Shown piece after piece: positions 57,381 through 64,000 of a DNA stretch of 64,000 nt. The DNA is taken from positions 37,425-101,424 of the forward strand of contig CANNIZ010000014.1 in the NCBI GenBank assembly GCA_947505245.1, given 5' to 3'. Positions within the stretch are counted from its first letter, which is position 1. Each line of letters opens with the position of its first letter. Both the position numbers and the translations under genes were made by a program. The notes below the pieces were generated by a model. It did no database searches, had not been told where the DNA came from, and saw only the letters and a program-made list of their open reading frames with translations. Origin of the DNA: Pseudomonadota bacterium. Lineage in GTDB: Bacteria > Myxococcota_A > UBA796 > GCA-2862545.

Positions 57381-58246
57381 CGCTCGAGGACCAACGGTAG
57401 CGCAAGGTGCCGGAGGAAGTTCACCGGGACCTCGCTGCCGACGATGCCGACGTCGTGGGCCTCACGCCCGTCGGGGTGGTAGCGCGTGCCGAACACCTGA
57501 TCCCAGACCGCCGTGTCGGGCGCGAAGTTGCAGTTCATCGCGGCCTCATCGGTGGCGTGGTGCCAGCGGTGAAGCTCCGGCGTCGACAACACGCGCGACA
57601 GCCACCCCGTGCGCAAGTCGACGTTGGAGTGCTGCAACACGCCGATCACGGCGGTGACGATCGTGTAGTACATCAACACGCGCGAATCGACCCCCAGCGC
57701 GACGAGCGGGACGGTCTGCGCTCCGTACGTGAGCGCCGTGTTCAACGGGTGGTTGCGCACGCTCATCAGCAGGTACATCCGCTCGGACGAGTGGTGCACG
57801 GCGTGGATTCGCCAGGCCCAGGGCACCTCGTGGCAGGCGCGGTGCGCCCAGTACGAACACAGGTCCCCCGCGAGCACAGCCAGCGGCACCTGGACCCACA
57901 GCGGGGCCGATGACGGCCAGACGGCGAACCCGAACAACGAACGCTGCGCGAGCGCCAGCCACGTGGCCCCGTCGTACAGCAACATGCGCAGCGCCGCCGT
58001 CACGAGGGCCGTCGACAGCAGGAAGTGCAGCAGGTCCACCGACCAGTCCCTCGCCGTGCCGCGCCAACGTGGCTCGTACGGCATCAGCCGCTGCAGCGCG
58101 GCGGTGACGAGCCCCACCAGCAAGGGGACGACGAACACGATCCCGTCATGCGAGACGGCGCGCGCGTCCAGCCAGGCGACGAGCAGCAGGCTGCCGCCGA
58201 GCAACGCCGGGTAGGTGATCCGGGAGAGCACGAACTTCGCGTCCAT
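57353..58246 (-). CDS. Fatty acid hydroxylase / sterol desaturase family membrane enzyme
   Basis: 297 aa, ATG 58246, preceded by GGGAGG at good distance. Four or more hydrophobic helices and the histidine boxes of the family: HRACH (His135, His139), HAVHH (His148, 151, 152) and HRWHH (His226, 229, 230), plus His in LLQHSN-like VLQHSNVDLR. These ligate a di-iron centre that hydroxylates or desaturates lipids or sterols in the membrane. The SNVDLRTGWLSRVLSTPELH segment is typical of the C-4 sterol/alkylglycerol hydroxylase-like branch. Overlaps the start of the methyltransferase gene; a lipid-modifying pair is plausible. Confidence 0.88.
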   Translation of the reverse strand: MDAKFVLSRITYPALLGGSLLLVAWLDARAVSHDGIVFVVPLLVGLVTAALQRLMPYEPRWRGTARDWSVDLLHFLLSTALVTAALRMLLYDGATWLALAQRSLFGFAVWPSSAPLWVQVPLAVLAGDLCSYWAHRACHEVPWAWRIHAVHHSSERMYLLMSVRNHPLNTALTYGAQTVPLVALGVDSRVLMYYTIVTAVIGVLQHSNVDLRTGWLSRVLSTPELHRWHHATDEAAMNCNFAPDTAVWDQVFGTRYHPDGREAHDVGIVGSEVPVNFLRHLALPLVLERWMRGIGRA

Positions 58247-58310
58247 CACGGCCTCCCCACCACAAGGTGCATGACGGGGATGTCGATCGCAATCGATTTC
58301 TTCGCGCGGG

Positions 58311-60068
58311 TCAGTACGCCTCGGCCGACGGAGCCCCACCCGCCTCGAGCGGCAGCAGCCCCTCCGCCATCGCGAGCTTCAACGCCGCACCGTTCGCGAC
58401 GACGACGTTGCCGTCGAGCAGGCGCGCGTACCGCAGCGGGCTCCCCTCGTCTTCGAGGATCGCGTTCAACAGGCCACAGGTCGCGCGTACATCGTAGGAC
58501 TCGTCGGGTTCATCCGCGTGAAAGCGGTACGTTCGGCCGTTCGTCCACGCGCGCAGCACCGCGGGGCGCGTGACGGCTCCCGTCGTCTCGTCGTAGGTCG
58601 CTGGAGTCGCGTCGAACACGACGTCATCGAGTGGCCCGTCGACGAGCGGCGCGAGGTTCCACAACAACAACGCGGCGTCGATCGGCCAGCCGCCCGGATC
58701 GTCCGTAAACATCCGATACGCCCGTCCCTGCGCGAACAACACGTCCACCGCCTCCACGGGCGGCTTCTCCGGCGGCTTCGCCGAGCCTGGAACGAGGCCG
58801 ATCTCCCGGAGGTGCCGTTCCAACGCCTCCGTCGTGGGGAATCGCACGAGCGCGTCGGACAGCGAGCCAACCCACGGCCCGAGGGCCGTCGTCGACGGCG
58901 CGAGCGTCACCGCCTGCGCGCGATCGACCTCGGCGAGGCGAGCGAGGCAGATCTTTCCGACGTAGGGCTCGTCTCCCGTCGGCGCGGTGCTGGCGGCGCT
59001 CCGCGCCTCGTCGAGCACACACCTCACCAACGCGTCCACGACGACGGCGCGCGCGTCCGGCTCCGCCGCGACGTACGTGACCGGGTCAGCCGACCAGCTT
59101 CGCACCCAAAGGTCGATCGCGAGCTTCGGGTCCGGCTCGGGGAGGAACGACGCCTGCGCTCGCAAGCCACAGATCGGGTACAACGGCGATCCGTTCGCGT
59201 CCACACGCCAGCCGGCGCGTCCGCACAGCTCCTCGACGAGCGAGGTCGCGCGCGGATCCTGGCTCTGGCCGAGCGCGGACGCGAGCTCGTCCTGCACCTG
59301 GACGCTCGTCGCTCGCTCGCGCAACGCGAGCAACACGTCAAGCGCGCGGCGCCGATCCAGTCCCGCCACCACAGCCGCCAACGACCGCGCCGCAGGGGCG
59401 TCGTCGCGCCTGACCGCGTCGGTGAGCAGGGCCTCCATCCGCGGCGAGGTGCCCTTCCACGGCCCGCTCCACTGGCTGCTGAACCAGCCGAACGCCGCGT
59501 CGTCCGACGCCGAGCGCGACTCCGCAACCGCCGCGTCCGCGTCGGTCCTGCACTCGGAGAGCAACGCCATGTACACACCTCTCTCCGTTCCAGCCGGCGT
59601 TCCGGCGGGCGGCGCGTCACCGTCCAGGTGACCGCGCACCCACGCGCAACGCTCCGGTCGGCTGCACCCGACCGCGAGCTGCGTCCACGGCTGCAGATCG
59701 TACACGCCCATTCCCGTGCCCGCGACGTCCCGCACGGCGGCCTCCCACTCCGAGCGCCACGCCGCGTCCCCGCGGCACAGACCTGCGTGAACCGCGGCGG
59801 TCGGCGCGCGATCCGGCGAATTTTGCCACGCCTCGAGCGACTCGAACGAGTGAGGCAGCGCCACCGCAAACCTCGCCGGGGCGGGCTCGGGCCAGGTCAC
59901 CACCCGCGCGACCGCGAGCGGACCGTCGACGACGTAGGCGTGAACGTCCTCCGGGGCCGGAGCGGGCGGCTCGGGGTTGAACAGGTCCCGCGAGACGCGC
60001 TCGACGTCGTCACACCCAACCAGACCCGCGAGCACGAGCGCCGACGCGAGGCTTCGTCGACCGCTCAC
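58311..60068 (-). CDS. Large lipoprotein of unknown function
   Basis: 585 aa from GTG 60068, which overlaps the upstream stop (GTGA). Signal SGRRSLASALVLAGLVGC with acylated Cys19, then a Pro-rich linker. No domain recognised; the N-terminal 200 residues contain four Cys. The middle is helical (RSLAAVVAGLDRRRALDVLL; TSVQVQDELASALGQSQDPR), suggesting HEAT-like pairs, and the C-terminal part is beta-rich with YDVRATCGLLNAILEDEGS. Paired with a small exported protein. Probably periplasmic-facing or surface-anchored. Confidence 0.65.
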   Translation of the reverse strand: MSGRRSLASALVLAGLVGCDDVERVSRDLFNPEPPAPAPEDVHAYVVDGPLAVARVVTWPEPAPARFAVALPHSFESLEAWQNSPDRAPTAAVHAGLCRGDAAWRSEWEAAVRDVAGTGMGVYDLQPWTQLAVGCSRPERCAWVRGHLDGDAPPAGTPAGTERGVYMALLSECRTDADAAVAESRSASDDAAFGWFSSQWSGPWKGTSPRMEALLTDAVRRDDAPAARSLAAVVAGLDRRRALDVLLALRERATSVQVQDELASALGQSQDPRATSLVEELCGRAGWRVDANGSPLYPICGLRAQASFLPEPDPKLAIDLWVRSWSADPVTYVAAEPDARAVVVDALVRCVLDEARSAASTAPTGDEPYVGKICLARLAEVDRAQAVTLAPSTTALGPWVGSLSDALVRFPTTEALERHLREIGLVPGSAKPPEKPPVEAVDVLFAQGRAYRMFTDDPGGWPIDAALLLWNLAPLVDGPLDDVVFDATPATYDETTGAVTRPAVLRAWTNGRTYRFHADEPDESYDVRATCGLLNAILEDEGSPLRYARLLDGNVVVANGAALKLAMAEGLLPLEAGGAPSAEAY

Positions 60069-60682
60069 TTTGGCGCCGGAGGGGGCGCAGGCGAAGGAAC
60101 CGCCTCGACGAACGACGTGAAGTGTTGACCATCCCACTGATGCACCACCGCGCTGACCGGCCACGCCGCCGCCGTGAACATCTCCTTCGCGCCCACCGCG
60201 AGGATCTTGTCGAGGTCCTTGTCGCCGGGAAGCCACACGAGGACGACACCGTCGGCGGGCGCGACCACCAGGAACGGCGCGCCAAGCCGCGCGCCCACGA
60301 CGTTCGGAGCGAGCAGGGTAGCCGCGGACCAGCCATCGCCCTCCGCCGCCGCGTAGTAGACCTGCTCAGTCCCCTCCACGGTCTTTCGCAGGGGCTGGGT
60401 GGCCAGCACCGCACCTGCCCGTTCCGTGACGACGGAGCGCAGCCCGGGGACGTCCACGCCCCACCGCGTCAAGTCCGCCGCGGTCACGAACCTCCGCTTC
60501 TTGCCCTCCTGGACGCGAAAGCAGACCAGCACCTCATCGGGCCACACGGGGTCGCACGCGAGCGCATCGACGTGCCCTGCCTCCACCCATTGTGTGGGCG
60601 CGTCCACCTGCGCAAGCACTGGGAACACGCCCGCGGGAACCGCCGCCACCGCCACCGCCACGAACACCCCGAGCACCGTCAC
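60065..60682 (-). CDS. Small exported protein, possibly DUF1444/YtpQ-like
   Basis: 205 aa; GTG 60682 touches a GGAG, while GTG 60676 has GGAGG four to five nt upstream and may be the real start. Signal VLGVFVAVAVAAVPAGVF without basic residues. The mature part has DPVWPDEVLVCFRVQEGKK, then FLVVAPADGVVLVWLPGDKD, and EMFTAAAWPVSAVVHQWDG. The 'VVxxAPxxxxLL' strand followed by 'P(I/V)S' faintly recalls YtpQ (DUF1444), but this is weak. Coupled by GTGA to the lipoprotein. Divergent from the 60.8-kb operon. Confidence 0.6.
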   Translation of the reverse strand: MTVLGVFVAVAVAAVPAGVFPVLAQVDAPTQWVEAGHVDALACDPVWPDEVLVCFRVQEGKKRRFVTAADLTRWGVDVPGLRSVVTERAGAVLATQPLRKTVEGTEQVYYAAAEGDGWSAATLLAPNVVGARLGAPFLVVAPADGVVLVWLPGDKDLDKILAVGAKEMFTAAAWPVSAVVHQWDGQHFTSFVEAVPSPAPPPAPK

Positions 60683-60769
60683 CTCCGCACCACCGACACG
60701 TAGAGACCCCGTCCTATTCGGTCTCAGGTATGGTACACCCCCTGGGACTCGAATCCCGCCGGAGGCCGC

Positions 60770-61084
60770 GTGGCTTTCTTCCAGACCAAGCTCGCCGACA
60801 ACGTGTTCATCAACCTCGAGTCAGAGGCCCAGGGTGGTCTGTCGAAGACCAAGGGCGAAGGCAACGCAGACACGTCGATCACGCCCGAAAACGCGTTCCT
60901 GAACATCTGCAAGACGATGGGCCTCGTGAGCGCGGCCATGGCGGCCCGCGTCGGACCCGTGCTCAAGCAGACGAACACCAAGCTCGACATCCAGTTCGGC
61001 ATCAAGACCGATCCGGCGGGCAACGTCATGATCCCCGCCCAGACGGTCAACGGTCAGTTCATGTGCATCCTTCGCCTGGGGTAA
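60770..61084 (+). CDS. Small protein with possible Tco1 (trypsin-co-occurring, CU044_2847-like) domain
   Basis: 104 aa from GTG 60770 with GGAGG 4 nt upstream. The order is an N-terminal strand region (AFFQTKLADNVFINLESEAQ), a helix (AFLNICKTMGLVSAAMAARV), then LDIQFGIKTDPAGNVMIPAQ and GQFMCILRL. The last part, 'VxFGIKxDxxGNVxIxxxxxxGxFxxxL', resembles the C-terminal strand pair of the CU044_2847/trypsin-co-occurring domain found with proteases and effectors in NTP-dependent conflict systems. The resemblance is by eye. It heads a unit whose next gene starts 2 bp after its stop. Confidence 0.6.
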   Translation: MAFFQTKLADNVFINLESEAQGGLSKTKGEGNADTSITPENAFLNICKTMGLVSAAMAARVGPVLKQTNTKLDIQFGIKTDPAGNVMIPAQTVNGQFMCILRLG

Positions 61085-61086
61085 CC

Positions 61087-61755
61087 ATGCGTTTCGTCCT
61101 CGTCGTAGCAGCGCTCGCCGGCTGCGCGCCGACGCGCGCGCTCGCCCCGCTCGAGCCCGGACAGGGAGCGTTCACCGCCTCCCTCGGCGGGCCGTTCGTC
61201 GAGGTGTACGGCGGCCCCCTGCCGCTCCCGGTCACGTCCGTCGGCTACGTGCGCGGCATCGACGGCAAGCTCAACGTTCACGGCGCGCTCTACCCAACGA
61301 ACCTCGCCCTGTTCGGCGTGTTCGGGTTCGACCTCGGCGCTTCCTACCAGCTGTTCGAGCCCCAGGGCGCAAGACCCCGGCTGATGGCCGACGTCACGGC
61401 GTACACCTTCTTCGGAAACCTCGCCAAAGGTGAACCCAAGGGGGGTCTGCGAATCTTCCCCGATCTGCAGTTCATCGCGAGCTGGCCGGTCGGGGCGAAG
61501 CGGACGCACCTCGTACCGTACGTCGGTGTGGACCAGTTCACGGAGTTCTTCCCGACGCCGCACTGGAACCCGTCGCTCGTGCTCGGCAACGAGTTCCGGC
61601 TCGGAAAGCGCGTCGGACTGCAACTCGAAGGGAAATGGATCGCCCCTTGGGTCGACACCGACCCGTTCGTCACGCACTGGTACGGCGCGTCGAGCCACGG
61701 CGCGTTCTCGGCTCAGCTCGGTCTCACCGTGTACGCCGGCGGAGGTGCCCCATGA
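61087..61755 (+). CDS. Lipoprotein with beta-barrel-like C-terminal region
   Basis: 222 aa, ATG 61087. Lipoprotein signal MRFVLVVAALAGC. The mature chain is a succession of amphipathic strands with aromatic belts (FTASLGGPFVEVYGG; LALFGVFGFDLGASYQLFEP; LMADVTAYTFFGNLA; RVGLQLEGKWIAPW; FSAQLGLTVYAGG), suggesting an 8-10-stranded barrel or lipocalin-like sheet at the outer membrane. A lipid anchor plus a barrel is uncommon but known. No specific family. Coupled by ATGA to the hydrolase gene. Confidence 0.65.
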   Translation: MRFVLVVAALAGCAPTRALAPLEPGQGAFTASLGGPFVEVYGGPLPLPVTSVGYVRGIDGKLNVHGALYPTNLALFGVFGFDLGASYQLFEPQGARPRLMADVTAYTFFGNLAKGEPKGGLRIFPDLQFIASWPVGAKRTHLVPYVGVDQFTEFFPTPHWNPSLVLGNEFRLGKRVGLQLEGKWIAPWVDTDPFVTHWYGASSHGAFSAQLGLTVYAGGGAP

Positions 61756-62549
61756 CTGCGCTCTGGCTCGTGGCCTGCATGTCGCTCGACGGGTTCTTCT
61801 TCAACCCCGAGGTCACCGACGCGTACGACCTCTCCGCGGCGATCATCCCCGCCAGCGCGGTCGAAGAGGTCACCTTCGAAGCCGAAGACGGCACCGTGCT
61901 GCACGGCGTGTGGGCCCACCAGGATCCCCCTGCGCCGCCGCTGATCTTCTTTCACGGCAACACCGGAAACATCGCGACCGAGTGGGACCGCACCGAGATG
62001 TACTGGTCCTGGGGTCGAAACGACGTGCTCGCGGTCGACTACCGCGGCTACGGCCGGTCCGAAGGCACTCCCACATACGACGGCGTCGTCGAGCAGGACG
62101 GGCTCGCGGCCGTCGACTACGTCGCGGCCACCACCGGCCTCGACCCCTCGCAGATCCCGTGGATGGGCCACTCGTTGGGCGCATGCATCGCCACGCACAC
62201 GAACGACGAGGTAGCCGCGCAGAGCATCGTGCTCGAGAGCATGTTCGCGTCGGCCGACGACCTCGCCGACGACGCCACCGGCATGGACTACCCCTCGGGT
62301 TGGTTCTTCGTCGATCCGTTCGACAATGTCGAGGCGATCACCCACCTCAGCTCGCCGGTGTTCATCGTTCACGGCCTCGACGACGACTACATCCTCCCCG
62401 AATACGCCGACAAATTGTTCGAGGCAGCGCCGGAGCCGAAGGAGCTTTGGAAGCCCGAAGGCGTCAACCATTCGGACATCGTCACGGTGATCCCCGACGA
62501 GTACCACAGCCGGATCACCGCGTACCAGGACGAGTGGACCACGCCTTGA
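61752..62549 (+). CDS. Alpha/beta hydrolase, lipoprotein type
   Basis: 265 aa, ATG 61752 (ATGA overlap). N-terminus MTALWLVAC is a minimal lipoprotein signal. The fold is canonical: FFHGNTGNIATEW (oxyanion), DVLAVDYRGYGRSEG, nucleophile elbow GHSLG with Ser141, acid Asp210 in HGLDDDY, and base His240 in VNHSD. The pattern is that of the Bem46/ABHD13 serine hydrolase group. Predicted to be an esterase or thioesterase on the outer side of the membrane; substrate unknown. Coupled by TTGA to the membrane pseudokinase. Confidence 0.85.
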   Translation: MTALWLVACMSLDGFFFNPEVTDAYDLSAAIIPASAVEEVTFEAEDGTVLHGVWAHQDPPAPPLIFFHGNTGNIATEWDRTEMYWSWGRNDVLAVDYRGYGRSEGTPTYDGVVEQDGLAAVDYVAATTGLDPSQIPWMGHSLGACIATHTNDEVAAQSIVLESMFASADDLADDATGMDYPSGWFFVDPFDNVEAITHLSSPVFIVHGLDDDYILPEYADKLFEAAPEPKELWKPEGVNHSDIVTVIPDEYHSRITAYQDEWTTP

Positions 62550-64000
62550 AGCCCGGCGACCGCGTCCTTGACCGCTACGTCATCACCGGAGAGGCCCCCG
62601 CCGAGGATCGCGTCCGGCGCCTGCGCGCGGTGGCCGACGACGGAGATCCCGTCGAATTCCTCGCGCTGCGCGTGACGTCCGAGGCCGACGCCGACGCCGA
62701 CGCGCGGTTCAAGGCTCTCCACCGCGCCCTCGTCGATCGAAAGGACGGCGCGCTCGTGCGCATCCGCGCGGTGGTGACGGACCCCAAGGGCCGCACGATC
62801 GTGGTGCGCGATCCCCTGAACGACAGCACCCTCGCCGACCTCGACGCGGCGACCGTGAGCCCACGCACCGTCGCCGCGATCGGCGCGCGCCTGTTCCCCG
62901 CGGTCCTCGCCGCCGGGACGGCCCTTGATGGGCCCCTGCTCGCGACCGACCTCGGCGTCGACGGCGCCGGCCTGCCCGTACTCGCGCCGCTCGGTAGGCC
63001 CGTCGTCTACGACGTTCAGTCACGCAAGCACCTCGCGCCCGAGGTCGCCGCCGGCGGGCCCGTGGAGCGAACGAGCGCGCTGTTCGGCCTCGGGGTGGTG
63101 CTCCACAACCTCGCGACCGGGCGCGCCCCGGCCCTCGCCCCGGGCGGCACGGCCCCGCCGGCGTCTACCTGGCGTGCCGACCTCCCGCCCGCACTCGATC
63201 GCGCGCTGGCGCTGCTGCTCTCCCCCGACCCGGCCCTCCGCGCCGGCGCGATGCCGCTGTTGCAGGAGGCGTCGGAGCCGCTCGTGGATCTTCGGCCAAA
63301 GCTCGCAGCGCGTCGGTTCGACGAGCCCGTCCGCTACACGACGGTGGCCCGCGCGGGGGGCACCGGGGGTCGCCCCGATCGCCGCGAGGATGCGATCGGC
63401 GCGGTCATCGTCATGCGACCCGCTGCTTTGGCCGCGCTCGACCCCCGCACACGAAGCGCCGTCGCCGGCTATGCGGACGTGCCCGAGAGCGTGGTGCGCG
63501 CGCACGCCGAGCAAGGCCGCGCGCTGCTGTTCGAGGCAACCGAGCAGTTCGCCGACGCCCGCAAGCGCGCGGACGCGATCGGCGCGGAGTCCGGACTCGA
63601 CCTGGACGTGCTTCACGGCTGGGAACAGCCACCAAAGCGGGCCGCCGGCTGCGCCCTCGCCGGAGGCGCCGCCACCTTCGGCGCGGCCGCGCTCGCAGCT
63701 GGCCTGTTCTGGGCACCCGCGTTCGTCGTCGCGGCGATCCTCGCCGCCATCTCGGCTGCCGGAGCGGTCTCGGCCATCGGCCCGCCTGCGGACGACTTCG
63801 CGAAGGCCGTCCAGGATGCGCGCGCGCGGCGCACCGTCGTGACCCCCGCACCCGTGCGGCGGGTCAGCGCCCGCATCGCCTCGCTCCGCCGGCGCGTCCA
63901 CGTCGCGAACCTGCCCGACGCCGCTTCCACCGACCTTCGCGAGGATCTTCGCTCCCTCGAAGAACAGGTCGAAGCCCTCACCGCGATCGCAGCGATCGCC
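62546..64000 (+). CDS. Membrane pseudokinase-like protein (3' truncated by window)
   Basis: At least 485 codons, open from TTG 62546 to the window end; TTG overlaps the hydrolase stop (TTGA). The beginning PGDRVLDRYVITGE resembles the N-lobe entry of bacterial Ser/Thr kinases ('xGxxLxxRYxIxxxL'), and HLAPEVAAGG followed by TSALFGLGVVLHNLATGRAP matches the APE and 'D(V/I)YSLGVVLYELLTGRxP' helices. Between them the VAIK Lys is Arg (FLALRV), no HRD loop exists and the DFG is absent, so it should be catalytically dead. After about residue 365 a pair of hydrophobic helices (CALAGGAATFGAAALAAGLF; FVVAAILAAISAAGAVSAIG) is followed by a charged helical region that runs off the window. Confidence 0.6.
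   Translation, partial: MKPGDRVLDRYVITGEAPAEDRVRRLRAVADDGDPVEFLALRVTSEADADADARFKALHRALVDRKDGALVRIRAVVTDPKGRTIVVRDPLNDSTLADLDAATVSPRTVAAIGARLFPAVLAAGTALDGPLLATDLGVDGAGLPVLAPLGRPVVYDVQSRKHLAPEVAAGGPVERTSALFGLGVVLHNLATGRAPALAPGGTAPPASTWRADLPPALDRALALLLSPDPALRAGAMPLLQEASEPLVDLRPKLAARRFDEPVRYTTVARAGGTGGRPDRREDAIGAVIVMRPAALAALDPRTRSAVAGYADVPESVVRAHAEQGRALLFEATEQFADARKRADAIGAESGLDLDVLHGWEQPPKRAAGCALAGGAATFGAAALAAGLFWAPAFVVAAILAAISAAGAVSAIGPPADDFAKAVQDARARRTVVTPAPVRRVSARIASLRRRVHVANLPDAASTDLREDLRSLEEQVEALTAIAAIA

Noticed and set aside
60731..60760. tRNA-like 3' half on the minus strand (TTCGAGT loop, correctly spaced ACCA end)
   Set aside because: Spacing fits a T-arm and acceptor end, but the T-stem has an A where G53 is invariant plus another mismatch. 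The 5' acceptor and D-arm do not pair, and it overlaps the start of a well-supported gene. Too short to be a safe attachment-site remnant.

Overview
The window is a dense, high-G+C stretch (visibly around two thirds G+C or more, with third codon positions almost all G or C) from what looks like a Myxococcota or related delta-proteobacterial-type chromosome. The grounds are several Ser/Thr protein kinases, lipoproteins with many-copy Asp/Cys-rich 'CDGxDNDCDG' (MopE-type) repeats, a secreted trypsin with a MYXO-CTERM-like tail, a myxobacterial-style outer-membrane beta-barrel, and a VWA lipoprotein. I see no rRNA, convincing tRNA, insertion sequence, integrase, phage gene or CRISPR array. Fifty-seven coding regions are described; the first and last run off the window.

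Layout. 1-3.7 kb: truncated secreted trypsin (+), then a minus-strand operon ATP-grasp ligase > CoaB-like > membrane Ser/Thr kinase. 3.7-9.9 kb: FadL-type porin, Asp-box lipoprotein, divergent kinase, deoxyhypusine-synthase-like enzyme, a possible 73-aa linker gene, ketopantoate-reductase-like protein. 9.9-13.7 kb: lipoprotein (-) and a dehydratase / ketosynthase / degenerate ketosynthase cluster (+). 13.7-19.7 kb: unknown protein, GalT, Tat-exported subunit plus GMC oxidoreductase (-), Rel (p)ppGpp enzyme. 19.7-29.3 kb: giant MopE-repeat lipoprotein with fibrinogen-like C-terminus, M50-type membrane protease, lytic transglycosylase plus CPBP protease, YbjN-like, TPR and beta-solenoid proteins. 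29.3-32.7 kb: VWA lipoprotein, outer-membrane barrel, TPR protein. 32.7-40.4 kb: MaoC dehydratase (-), then M16 protease, SRPBCC, HemW, DnaJ and LppC-like protein. 40.4-42.7 kb: minus operon CaiB transferase > 38-aa membrane peptide > TrmN6-like methyltransferase > secreted protein. 42.8-51.4 kb: a tightly coupled operon with two Hsp70/actin-fold ATPases, one of them a transmembrane protein, a second membrane protein, a small soluble protein and DedA. 51.3-55.0 kb: lipoprotein (-), kynureninase-like PLP enzyme and MopE-type lipoprotein (+). 55.0-55.7 kb: a hairpin-rich intergenic region and an HU gene with a clear terminator. 55.7-60.7 kb: ATP-grasp (+) and four minus genes. 60.8-64 kb: small Tco1-like protein, barrel-like lipoprotein, alpha/beta hydrolase and a membrane pseudokinase (open at the end).

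Two organising features stand out. At 21 gene junctions, plus both ends of a doubtful 73-codon ORF, the next start codon overlaps the previous stop in an NTGA tetranucleotide (ATGA, GTGA or TTGA), which fixes many GTG/TTG starts and points to translational coupling. Several first genes of transcription units have a TAnnnT box 5-7 nt ahead of the start codon, suggesting leaderless mRNAs. The best candidate for an undescribed system is the 42.8-50.7 kb Hsp70-like pair with its two membrane-spanning components. Functions are inferred by recognising motifs by eye; no database search was run.
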